DNA of 5,119 bases from Nocardioides sp. (GTDB lineage Bacteria; Actinomycetota; Actinomycetes; Propionibacteriales; Nocardioidaceae): positions 1 through 5,119 of the forward strand of contig JAOPXF010000425.1 of the NCBI GenBank assembly GCA_025965295.1, written 5' to 3'. How positions within the stretch are numbered: position 1 is the first letter of the stretch; the number at the start of each line of letters is the position of its first letter. The translations under genes and the position numbers were made by a program. The notes below the pieces were generated by a model. That model made no database searches. It saw only the letters and a list, made by a program, of their open reading frames with translations, and was not told the origin of the DNA. Positions 1-5,119 of the stretch are shown here, in pieces.

Positions 1-67
1 GGCAGGAATCGAACCTGCGACCTAGAGATTAGAAGGCTCTTGCTCTATCCAGCTGAGCTACAGGGGC
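1..67 (-). tRNA. tRNA-Arg (anticodon TCT), 3' end cut by window edge
   Basis: Read on the minus strand, this is a tRNA with acceptor strand GCCCCTG (67..61), TA at positions 8-9, D stem GCTC/GAGC, an anticodon arm with loop CTTCTAA (35..29), and T arm GCAGG-TTCGATT-CCTGC. The anticodon is TCT (plus-strand bases 31..33), which decodes AGA and probably AGG as arginine. After the T arm only one acceptor base (C, pairing with G7) remains before the window ends, so the 3' acceptor half and any encoded CCA are outside. The lowest pair of the anticodon stem, 31-39, is C opposite T, a mismatch; the other four pairs are good. AGA is a rare codon in such GC-rich genomes, so this is a minor-codon tRNA. 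It lies on the same strand as the protein genes, 69 bp beyond the last small ORF. Confidence 0.95.
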
Positions 68-92
68 CGGCGCCGACGCGCGGCGCGGCCCC
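63..92 (-). repeat. strong GC inverted repeat overlapping tRNA 5' end
   Basis: Plus-strand GGGGCCG (63..69) pairs with CGGCCCC (86..92), and after a one-base bulge at 70, CGCCG (71..75) pairs with CGGCG (81..85), leaving a five-base loop. On the minus strand the 3' arm includes the first five bases of the mature tRNA acceptor strand (67..63). It could form in the pre-tRNA leader and compete with acceptor-stem folding, or act in ending transcription from upstream. Some pairing is expected by chance at this GC content. Confidence 0.35.
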
Positions 93-98
93 ATTGTG
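93..98 (-). promoter_or_regulatory. possible -10 element for tRNA-Arg
   Basis: On the minus strand these bases read CACAAT, matching four of six positions of the TATAAT -10 consensus. They lie in the only slightly AT-richer patch between the small ORF and the tRNA, about 25 bases before the mature tRNA 5' end, which would fit a short leader. I see no convincing -35 hexamer at 17-19 bases spacing, where the sequence is CCGCCG-like. This is a weak candidate; the tRNA may instead be processed from read-through of the upstream genes. Confidence 0.2.
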
Positions 99-115
99 AC
101 GCATGGGACCGCGGG

Positions 116-132
116 CGGCGGTGCACCCGCCG
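116..132 (-). terminator. possible hairpin terminator after the small ORF
   Basis: On the minus strand, four bases after the TGA of the small membrane ORF, CGGCGG-GTGCA-CCGCCG forms a six-pair all-GC stem with a five-base loop. An overlapping alternative stem, CACCC-GCC-GGGTG, spans 124..136. There is no run of T after either, so this is not a classical intrinsic terminator, although U-poor hairpins have been proposed to work in actinobacteria. Position after the last gene of the cluster is the main support. Confidence 0.3.
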
Positions 133-136
133 GGTG

Positions 137-310
137 TCACCGCTGGAACGCCTTGCGCCCCAGGACCACGACGCCGGCGCCGAAGAAGCCCACGAGCGCC
201 CAGCCCAGTGACTGCCCGCCCTCGCTGCCGATCAGCGCGACACCGCCCACGACGGGCAGCAGGCAGAGCAGGGCGACGACGAGGAGGGGCCAGTTGATCC
301 GACGGGTCAT
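137..310 (-). CDS. small two-segment membrane protein, unknown function
   Basis: ATG at 310..308 opens a 57-codon frame ending in TGA at 139..137. I do not recognise the family. The product starts MTRRINWP, followed by a hydrophobic stretch at about residues 7-27 (W-P-L-L-V-V-A-L-L-C-L-L-P-V-V type), a short polar hinge GSEGGQS at 28-34, a second hydrophobic stretch at about 35-51, and a basic tail RKAFQR. Basic residues at both ends and a small acidic/polar hinge suggest a helical hairpin in the cytoplasmic membrane with both ends inside. It begins 27 bases after the peroxidase stop codon on the same strand, so it is probably the last gene of that transcript. The Shine-Dalgarno region is weak (a GGA four bases before the start). 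Hydrophobicity pattern, G/C-ending codons and position support a real gene. A function cannot be assigned. Confidence 0.65.
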   Translation of the reverse strand: MTRRINWPLLVVALLCLLPVVGGVALIGSEGGQSLGWALVGFFGAGVVVLGRKAFQR

Positions 311-337
311 GGGATCCAGGATGCCAGCAGGCGGCGC

Positions 338-1231
338 TCAGTCGACGTCGGTGGCGTGCGCCAAGAGGTCGTCGCTGGCGGGGACGAAGTAGTAGGAGCC
401 GGTGAGCGGCGTGGCGTAGCGCGTCAGGTCGTCGCGGACGCCCGTCACCCCGGCCATGCTGTCCAGCATCCTGGCCAGCGGCCGCTGCTCGGCGGCGAAG
501 CCGACGAAGACCGTGCCGTGCTCGCGCACCCAGCCGTACGGCGTGTTGCGCCGGAAGATCTTCCCGAACTCGTCCTGGTCGGTGCGTGCCACGTGCGAGC
601 TGAGGGGCTTGCCCTCGAGCTCGGTGCTGTCCGCCTTGGTCCGGCCCATGGCCAGCTCCTGCTGGTGCTGGCTCAGCAGGCTCCAGCTGACGGCGTCGTG
701 CACCCACTTCTGCAGCAGGAGCACCGAGCCGCCGGCGCCCGGGGAGCCCCGCGGCACCAACACGTTCTGGGGCGCGACCAGCAGCGGGTCGTTCTCGGTG
801 CCGTCGATGAAGCCGGTCAGGTCGAGGTCGCGGTGGTAGGTCCAGCCCAGGATCTCCTCGACCAGGTCGGCCCGGCCCTCCAGGGCGGCGATCGCCTCGA
901 TGGCGGCGTCGAAGACGACGTCGTGCGAGCCTCCGGCGATCCAGATCATCACGTCACGCTGGGTGGCCGGCATCGAGAACCCCTCGGTCCCCTCCACCGG
1001 CTCGACGAAGTCATGGAGGTCCTCAGGTAGCTGCCCGGGCGCGACCGCTCTCCACAGCTCCGGGCGGAACCCGGTCACCATGTTCACCCCGCCCATCGTC
1101 GTGCGCGTCTGCGTGAGGTTGGCGACGGCGCTCACGAGGGCCGTCGCCGCGCCCGGGTCGAGCAGCTCGAACTCCAGGTAGGTGTGGGCCGGGGTGCCCA
1201 GCGCGAAGATCCCCGGCTGGGGCAGGTTCAT
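338..1231 (-). CDS. DyP-type haem peroxidase (YfeX/DypB-like)
   Basis: A 297-residue protein, the usual length for cytoplasmic class B dye-decolourising peroxidases. These bind haem b and reduce hydrogen peroxide while oxidising dyes, phenols or unknown physiological substrates; YfeX has also been linked to haem and porphyrin chemistry. Seen here: an N-terminal QPGIF, a ferredoxin-like N-terminal half, the family motif GFIDGTEND with the distal aspartate D143, a WVHDAVSW segment near 176-183, MGRTKADS near 195-202, the probable proximal haem ligand H213 in SSHVAR, distal R227 and N229 in FRRNTPYG, and the C-terminal TGSYYFVPA. No signal peptide or twin-arginine motif is visible, so it should be cytoplasmic. 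The chosen ATG overlaps the upstream ATPase stop (ATGA), and the bases before it (GACTCCAACGC) have no Shine-Dalgarno, which points to translational coupling. The frame stays open upstream of this ATG, but that stretch is only a shadow of the ATPase gene. The preferred substrate cannot be read from sequence. Confidence 0.95.
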   Translation of the reverse strand: MNLPQPGIFALGTPAHTYLEFELLDPGAATALVSAVANLTQTRTTMGGVNMVTGFRPELWRAVAPGQLPEDLHDFVEPVEGTEGFSMPATQRDVMIWIAGGSHDVVFDAAIEAIAALEGRADLVEEILGWTYHRDLDLTGFIDGTENDPLLVAPQNVLVPRGSPGAGGSVLLLQKWVHDAVSWSLLSQHQQELAMGRTKADSTELEGKPLSSHVARTDQDEFGKIFRRNTPYGWVREHGTVFVGFAAEQRPLARMLDSMAGVTGVRDDLTRYATPLTGSYYFVPASDDLLAHATDVD

Positions 1232-3669
1232 GCGTTGGAGTCTGCCAGTCGCCGGGCGAGGTACGGCGCGGTGGCACTGCCCTCGGCGCGGGCGACCTCG
1301 GCCGGCGTGCCGGTGGCGACCACCCTGCCGCCCGCGTCGCCGCCACCCGGACCCAGGTCGACCACCCAGTCCGCGGTCGCGATCGCGTCGAGGTCGTGCT
1401 CGACGAGGACGACCGTGTTGCCGGCGTCGACGAGCCGGTGCAGCTGGCGCAGCAGCAGCGCGATGTCCGCGGGGTGCAGCCCCGATGTGGGCTCGTCGAG
1501 CAGGTAGAGCGCGTGGCCGCGGCGGGCGCGCTGCAGCTCGGTCGCCAGCTTGATCCGCTGCGCCTCGCCGCCGCTGAGCTCGGTGGCCGGCTGGCCGAGC
1601 CGCAGGTAGCCCAGGCCGACGTCGCGGAGCGTCTCGAGGCTCCGGGAGGCGGAGGTCACGTCCGCGAGGAACTTCGCGGCGTCGTCGACGGTCATCGCCA
1701 GGACGTCGGCGACCGACTTGCCGCGGTAGGTCACCTCGAGGGTCTCGTCGTTGTAGCGGGCACCGTGACAGGTCGGGCACGGCGCGTAGGTGCCGGGCAG
1801 GAACATCAGCTCGACCGCGACGAAGCCCTCTCCCTGGCAGGTCTCACAGCGCCCCTCCGCGACATTGAAGGAGAACCGCCCGGCCGAGTAGCCCCGGGCC
1901 CTCGCCTCGTCGGTCGCGGCGTAGAGCTTGCGCACCGCGTCGAACATCCCCGTGTACGTCGCGAGGTTGGACCGCGGCGTACGCCCGATCGGCCGCTGGT
2001 CGACCAGCACCAGCCGGTCAAAGGCATCGAGCCCGGATACCTCGTCCACGTCCACCTCGAGCAGGGCGTCGTCGGGGTCCTCGGGTGCGAGGCCCAGGTG
2101 GCAGCGGACCACCTCGGCCAGCACCTGGGTGACCAGCGTCGACTTCCCCGAGCCGGAGACCCCGGTCACCGCCGTCAGCACGCAGAGGGGTACGTCGATC
2201 GCCACGTCCTCGAGGTTGTGGCGGGAGACGCCGCTCAGGTGCAGCCACCCGTGCGGCGTTCGGGGGGTGTGCTCCAACGGCCGGGCGCGCCCGAAGAGGT
2301 GGGCGCTCGTGGCCGACTCGACGACCTCCTCGAGGCCGGCGACGGGGCCGGAGTACAGCACCCGGCCGCCGCCCTCGCCCGCCCCGGGACCGATGTCGAC
2401 CACCCAGTCGGCCCGTCGTACGACATCCATGTCGTGCTCGACGACGAAGAGGGAGTTCCCGGAGGCCTTGAGCCGGTCCAGCACGTCCAGCAGCGGCTCG
2501 GCGTCGGCCGGGTGCAGCCCGGCAGACGGCTCGTCGAGGACGTAGGCGACCCCGAACAGCCCGGAGCGGAGCTGGGTGGCGATCCGCAGCCGCTGCGCCT
2601 CGCCCGGCGACAGCGTCGTCGAGCTGCGCCCGAGGCTGAGGTAGCCGAGGCCGAGGTCCAGCAGGACCTCGATCCGCGCGACGAGGTCGGCGCAGATCCG
2701 GACCGCGGCCTCATCGCTCGACTCGGGCAGCTCCGCGGTGGGTCGCAGCACCGCGACGACCTCCCGGAACGACAGGGTGTTGAGCTCGGCGATGGAGTGG
2801 CCGGCGAAGGTCACCGCCAGGGCCTCGGGGCGCAGGCCGCTGCCGTGGCACGCGGCGCACGGCGCGTCCCGGACGAACCGCAGCGCCCGCTCGCGCATCC
2901 GCTCGCTGGTGGAGTCGGCCAGCACGTGCATGACGTGCTGGCGGGCGCTCCAGAACTTCCCGTAGTAGCCGTAGTCGATCCGGTCCCGCTCGGGCTTGAT
3001 CAGGACCGACGGCTGCTCGTCGGTGTAGAGCAGCCAGTCCCGGTCCTTCTTCCGCAGCCTGCGCCACGGCCGGTCGATGTCGATCCCGAGGCCGCTGACG
3101 ATGCTGCGCAGGTTGGCGCCCTGCCAGGCTCCCGGCCACGCGGCGATCGCGCCGTCGCGGATGCTGAGCGAGGTGTCCGGGACCAGCAGCTCCTCGACGA
3201 CGTCGTGCACGACCCCGAGCCCGTGGCACCGCGGGCATGCACCGGCCGCCGTGTTCGGCGAGAACGCCTCCGCGGCCAGGTGCTCGGCACCCGGCGGGTA
3301 GTCCCCGGCGCGCGAGTACAGCATCCGCAGCAGGTTCGACAGGGTGGTGATGGTGCCGACCGTCGACCGCGAGCTGGCGGCCCCGCGGCGCTGCTGCAGG
3401 GCCACCGCCGGCGGCAGCCCCGTGATCTCCTGCACGTGCGGGGCGCCGACCTGCTGGAGCAGCCGGCGGGCGTACGGCGCCACCGACTCGAAGTAGCGGC
3501 GCTGCGCCTCGGCGTACAGCGTGCCGAAGGCCAGCGAGGACTTGCCCGAGCCGGAGACCCCGGTGAACGCCACCATCGCGTCGCGGGGGATGTCGACGTC
3601 GACGTTGCGCAGGTTGTGCTCGCTGGCGCCGCGGACGTGGACGAAGTGGTCGTGCGGGTCGGAGGTCAC
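1228..3669 (-). CDS. UvrA-like tandem ABC ATPase lacking the UvrB-binding domain
   Basis: An 813-residue protein, clearly shorter than repair UvrA (about 940-970). Half one: Walker A GVSGSGKSS at 37-45, zinc module cysteines C145/C148 and C271/C274 flanking an insertion-type domain, signature LSPGE at 353-357, Walker B YVLDEP at 376-381, switch H412. Half two: Walker A GVSGSGKST at 503-511, zinc finger C608-X2-C611-X19-C631-X2-C634, signature LSGGE at 698-702, Walker B LYLLDEP at 721-727, switch H758. All residues needed for ATP binding and zinc are present. Between RMLYSRAG (115-122) and C145 there are only about 22 residues, where repair UvrA has well over 100, including the UvrB-binding domain. 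It is therefore a UvrA-like paralogue, of the kind that includes UvrA2 and the daunorubicin-resistance protein DrrC, expected to bind DNA but not to recruit UvrB normally. Start is GTG at 3669 with a weak GGG upstream; no better in-frame start exists before the first conserved motif, and an in-frame stop lies 22 codons upstream. Its stop overlaps the peroxidase start. Confidence 0.93.
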   Translation of the reverse strand: MTSDPHDHFVHVRGASEHNLRNVDVDIPRDAMVAFTGVSGSGKSSLAFGTLYAEAQRRYFESVAPYARRLLQQVGAPHVQEITGLPPAVALQQRRGAASSRSTVGTITTLSNLLRMLYSRAGDYPPGAEHLAAEAFSPNTAAGACPRCHGLGVVHDVVEELLVPDTSLSIRDGAIAAWPGAWQGANLRSIVSGLGIDIDRPWRRLRKKDRDWLLYTDEQPSVLIKPERDRIDYGYYGKFWSARQHVMHVLADSTSERMRERALRFVRDAPCAACHGSGLRPEALAVTFAGHSIAELNTLSFREVVAVLRPTAELPESSDEAAVRICADLVARIEVLLDLGLGYLSLGRSSTTLSPGEAQRLRIATQLRSGLFGVAYVLDEPSAGLHPADAEPLLDVLDRLKASGNSLFVVEHDMDVVRRADWVVDIGPGAGEGGGRVLYSGPVAGLEEVVESATSAHLFGRARPLEHTPRTPHGWLHLSGVSRHNLEDVAIDVPLCVLTAVTGVSGSGKSTLVTQVLAEVVRCHLGLAPEDPDDALLEVDVDEVSGLDAFDRLVLVDQRPIGRTPRSNLATYTGMFDAVRKLYAATDEARARGYSAGRFSFNVAEGRCETCQGEGFVAVELMFLPGTYAPCPTCHGARYNDETLEVTYRGKSVADVLAMTVDDAAKFLADVTSASRSLETLRDVGLGYLRLGQPATELSGGEAQRIKLATELQRARRGHALYLLDEPTSGLHPADIALLLRQLHRLVDAGNTVVLVEHDLDAIATADWVVDLGPGGGDAGGRVVATGTPAEVARAEGSATAPYLARRLADSNA

Positions 3670-3680
3670 CTCGACCCGTA
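3667..3680 (-). promoter_or_regulatory. weak ribosome-binding region and GTG start of the ATPase gene
   Basis: On the minus strand the start region reads TACGGGTCGAG followed by GTG. The GGG ending five bases before the start is the only Shine-Dalgarno-like match. The start codon sits inside a short palindrome, GAGGT-G-ACCTC (plus 3662..3672), which is too short to call regulatory by itself. GTG is preferred because the conserved N-terminal FVHVRGASEHNLRNV begins nine residues later. Confidence 0.35.
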
Positions 3681-3690
3681 CCCGTACGGG
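3681..3690. repeat. perfect palindrome CCCGTACGGG in the intergenic gap
   Basis: This ten-base sequence is its own reverse complement and lies 11 bases upstream of the ATPase GTG, next to a further CCCGTA at 3675..3680, giving a tandem CCCGTA CCCGTA on the plus strand. It could be a small operator or part of a leader fold. At this GC content a ten-base palindrome is only weak evidence, and no regulator gene is present in the window. Confidence 0.4.
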
Positions 3691-3692
3691 CG

Positions 3693-3717
3693 ACTCGCCA
3701 CGCGGCGAGCGGCGAGT
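3693..3717 (-). terminator. inverted repeats after the peptidase gene, possible terminator or leader fold
   Basis: On the minus strand, after the peptidase stop, two left arms ACTCGCC (3717..3711) and GCTCGCC (3710..3704) can each pair with the same right arm GGCGAGT (3699..3693). The nearer arm gives six Watson-Crick pairs plus a G-T with a four-base loop, and the farther gives seven pairs with an eleven-base loop. No T run follows, so an intrinsic terminator is uncertain. It could partly separate the peptidase from the ATPase-peroxidase genes, or two competing folds could act in the leader. Confidence 0.3.
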
Positions 3718-3732
3718 GATCCCCGACGCAGG

Positions 3733-5119
3733 TCAGCGCCGCTGGGCGCCCATCCAGGCCTCGACGTCGGCCGAGGTGCGGGGGAGCGAGGCGGAGAGGT
3801 TGCGCGAGCCGTCGGCGGTGACGAGGACGTCGTCCTCGATCCGGATGCCGATGCCGCGCAGCTCCTCGGGGACCAGGAGGTCGTCCTCCTGGAAGTACAG
3901 ACCCGGCTCGACCGTCAGCACCATGCCCTCGGCCAGGTCGCCCTGCGGGTAGGCCTCGGCGGAGGCCTGGCCGCAGTCGTGGACGTCCATGCCGAGCATG
4001 TGGCTGGTGCCGTGCAGGGTCCAACGGGAGTAGACCTTGCTGTCGGGCGACAGCGCCTCGTCGACCGAGACCGGCAGCAGCCCCATCCGGTCGAGGCCGT
4101 GGGCCAGCACGGTCATCGACGCCTCGTGAACGGCCGCGAAGCGTACGCCGGGGCGCACGGCGTCGATGCCGGCCTGCTGGGCCTCCAAGACCAGGTCGTA
4201 GAGGTGGCGCTGGGTGTCGGTGAACCGGCCGTCGACGGGCAGCGTGCGGGTGACATCGGCGGTGTAGAGGTTGTGGCCCTCGACGCCCATGTCCAGCAGC
4301 ACCAGCTCACCCGGCGTGATCGGCCCGGAGTTCTCGATCCAGTGCAACGTCGTGGCGTGCTTGCCGCCACCGACGATGGAGTCGTAGCCGATGTCGTTGC
4401 CCATCGCGCGGGCCCGGCGGAAGAACGTGCCCTCGATCCAGCGCTCGCCGTACTTCAGGACGTCGTCCCACTCGCGCACGGAGTCCTCGAAGCCGAGAGC
4501 GGTGATGTCGCAGGCCTGCTGGAGCTCGCCGACCTCCCAGTCGTCCTTGATGAGCCGCATCTCGGACATCACCCGGGCGAGCTCGTCGTCGTGGGACTGG
4601 TCGCCGGCCACCAGGCTGTCGACCGTGGCGGACAGCCCGCGGTGCACGCGGGTCTTGCCGGATCCAGTCAGGGCGCCGGGCAGGTCGTCGATGTGGCGCA
4701 CGGGCAGACCCAGCGAGCTCGACATCTCGTGCAGCGAGGGGCGCCGGCCGGCCCAGAGCTCGCCGTACTGCCGGTCGCGGAAGAACTCGTCGGTCTCGCG
4801 GGAGGAGCGCGGCCGGGCGTACAGCACCGACTCGCCCCCCTCGATCACCAGGACGGCGTCGCTCGTCTGGTTGCCGGAGTAGTAGGTGTGCGCGGTGTCC
4901 GGGCGGAAGCGGTAGTCGGTGTCGTAGGAGCGCACCTTGTAGCCGCCCGCGGGAAGGACCAGGCGCTCGTCGGGGAACGTCTCGGCCAGCGCGGCCCGGC
5001 GGCGGGCCGCGTGCTCCGCGACCGGGTGCGCGGGGAGGTCGAGCTCCCGGTCGCCCCACCCGGTCCGCATGAACGCCTTCCAGGCATCGGGGACCTTCGG
5101 GTCGTGGGACTCGGTCTTC
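3733..5119 (-). CDS. pepP: M24 metallopeptidase, aminopeptidase P family, N-terminus outside the window
   Basis: A cytoplasmic metallopeptidase expected to remove the N-terminal residue from peptides with proline in second position, using two metal ions. Counting from the Met at 5070: an N-terminal creatinase/AMP_N-type domain with AGGYKVRSYDTDYRFRPDT (41-59) fills roughly the first 160 residues, then the pita-bread catalytic domain. Metal ligands are all visible: D260 in LVLLDMG, D272 in ADVTRT, H357 in HGTSHMLGMDVHD, E388 in TVEPGLYF and E412 in GIRIEDD. The accessory histidines H353 and H364 are also present. The frame remains open upstream of Met5070 to the window edge, and those 16 codons read like family sequence (KVPDAWKAF before MRTGW), so Met5070 is very probably internal and the start lies to the right. 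The stop TGA is at 3735..3733, 63 bases before the ATPase gene. A prolidase-type dipeptidase is a less likely alternative, given the N-terminal domain type. Confidence 0.93.
   Translation of the reverse strand, partial: KTESHDPKVPDAWKAFMRTGWGDRELDLPAHPVAEHAARRRAALAETFPDERLVLPAGGYKVRSYDTDYRFRPDTAHTYYSGNQTSDAVLVIEGGESVLYARPRSSRETDEFFRDRQYGELWAGRRPSLHEMSSSLGLPVRHIDDLPGALTGSGKTRVHRGLSATVDSLVAGDQSHDDELARVMSEMRLIKDDWEVGELQQACDITALGFEDSVREWDDVLKYGERWIEGTFFRRARAMGNDIGYDSIVGGGKHATTLHWIENSGPITPGELVLLDMGVEGHNLYTADVTRTLPVDGRFTDTQRHLYDLVLEAQQAGIDAVRPGVRFAAVHEASMTVLAHGLDRMGLLPVSVDEALSPDSKVYSRWTLHGTSHMLGMDVHDCGQASAEAYPQGDLAEGMVLTVEPGLYFQEDDLLVPEELRGIGIRIEDDVLVTADGSRNLSASLPRTSADVEAWMGAQRR

Noticed and set aside
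1..136. tRNA as an integration site for a mobile element
   Set aside because: No integrase, direct repeat of the tRNA end, or foreign-looking sequence is present, and the 3' end of the tRNA is outside the window.
96..392. 98-codon plus-strand frame over the small ORF and peroxidase end
   Set aside because: Composition is Thr/Pro/Arg-rich without motifs; the minus-strand frame in 137..310 shows a clean two-segment membrane pattern instead.
45..707. 220-codon minus-strand frame running into the tRNA
   Set aside because: It overlaps the tRNA and the conserved C-terminal half of the peroxidase in a different frame, with low-complexity Arg/Gly/Pro composition.
356..1030. 224-codon plus-strand frame opposite the peroxidase gene
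   Set aside because: It is a GC-skew shadow with no recognisable motif, lying entirely antisense to conserved peroxidase residues.
338..1231. Peroxidase as encapsulin cargo or twin-arginine-exported DyP
   Set aside because: The C-terminus ends shortly after the conserved core with no targeting-peptide-like tail, the N-terminus has no RR motif or signal peptide, and no encapsulin gene is visible in the window.
1232..1780. Possible 183-residue N-terminal extension of the peroxidase in the same frame
   Set aside because: It overlaps the well-supported ATPase gene on the same strand in another frame, is Arg/Pro/Ala-rich low-complexity shadow sequence, and the peroxidase is already full length (297 residues) from the ATG at 1231.
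2711..4024. 437-codon minus-strand frame spanning the ATPase and peptidase genes
   Set aside because: It is an alternative frame of two motif-rich genes, its translation is Arg/Pro/Gly-rich, and it crosses the real gene boundary.

Overview
The window is very GC-rich DNA with strong G/C bias at third codon positions and protein styles that look actinobacterial. A Nocardioides-like organism is my best guess from general resemblance, but no marker here fixes the genus. All supported genes lie on the minus strand, so transcription runs from right to left.

From right to left the layout is as follows. (1) An M24 metallopeptidase of the aminopeptidase P family (3733..5119) runs off the right edge; its reading frame is open to the last base, so the true start is outside the window. 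(2) A 63-bp gap (3670..3732) holds a perfect 10-bp palindrome and a small inverted repeat. (3) An 813-residue UvrA-like tandem ABC ATPase (1228..3669) has both nucleotide-binding sites and both zinc modules but lacks the UvrB-binding domain of repair UvrA. (4) A 297-residue DyP-type haem peroxidase of the YfeX/DypB kind (338..1231) has a start codon that overlaps the ATPase stop codon as ATGA. (5) Twenty-seven bases further on there is a 57-codon ORF (137..310) for a small protein with two hydrophobic segments, easily missed because of its size. (6) A tRNA-Arg(TCT) is cut by the left edge (1..67).

The ATPase and the peroxidase are almost certainly co-transcribed and translationally coupled, and the small membrane protein probably rides on the same transcript. 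A plausible reading is a stress or toxic-compound protection cassette: a UvrA-like protein that cannot dock UvrB in the usual way, a haem peroxidase, and a small membrane protein of unknown role. That shared role is inference. The peptidase is a housekeeping-type gene and may only be a neighbour. I saw no mobile element, CRISPR array, phage gene or clear evidence of horizontal transfer. The part most worth following is the ATPase-peroxidase-small membrane protein cassette; I do not see a wholly new system.
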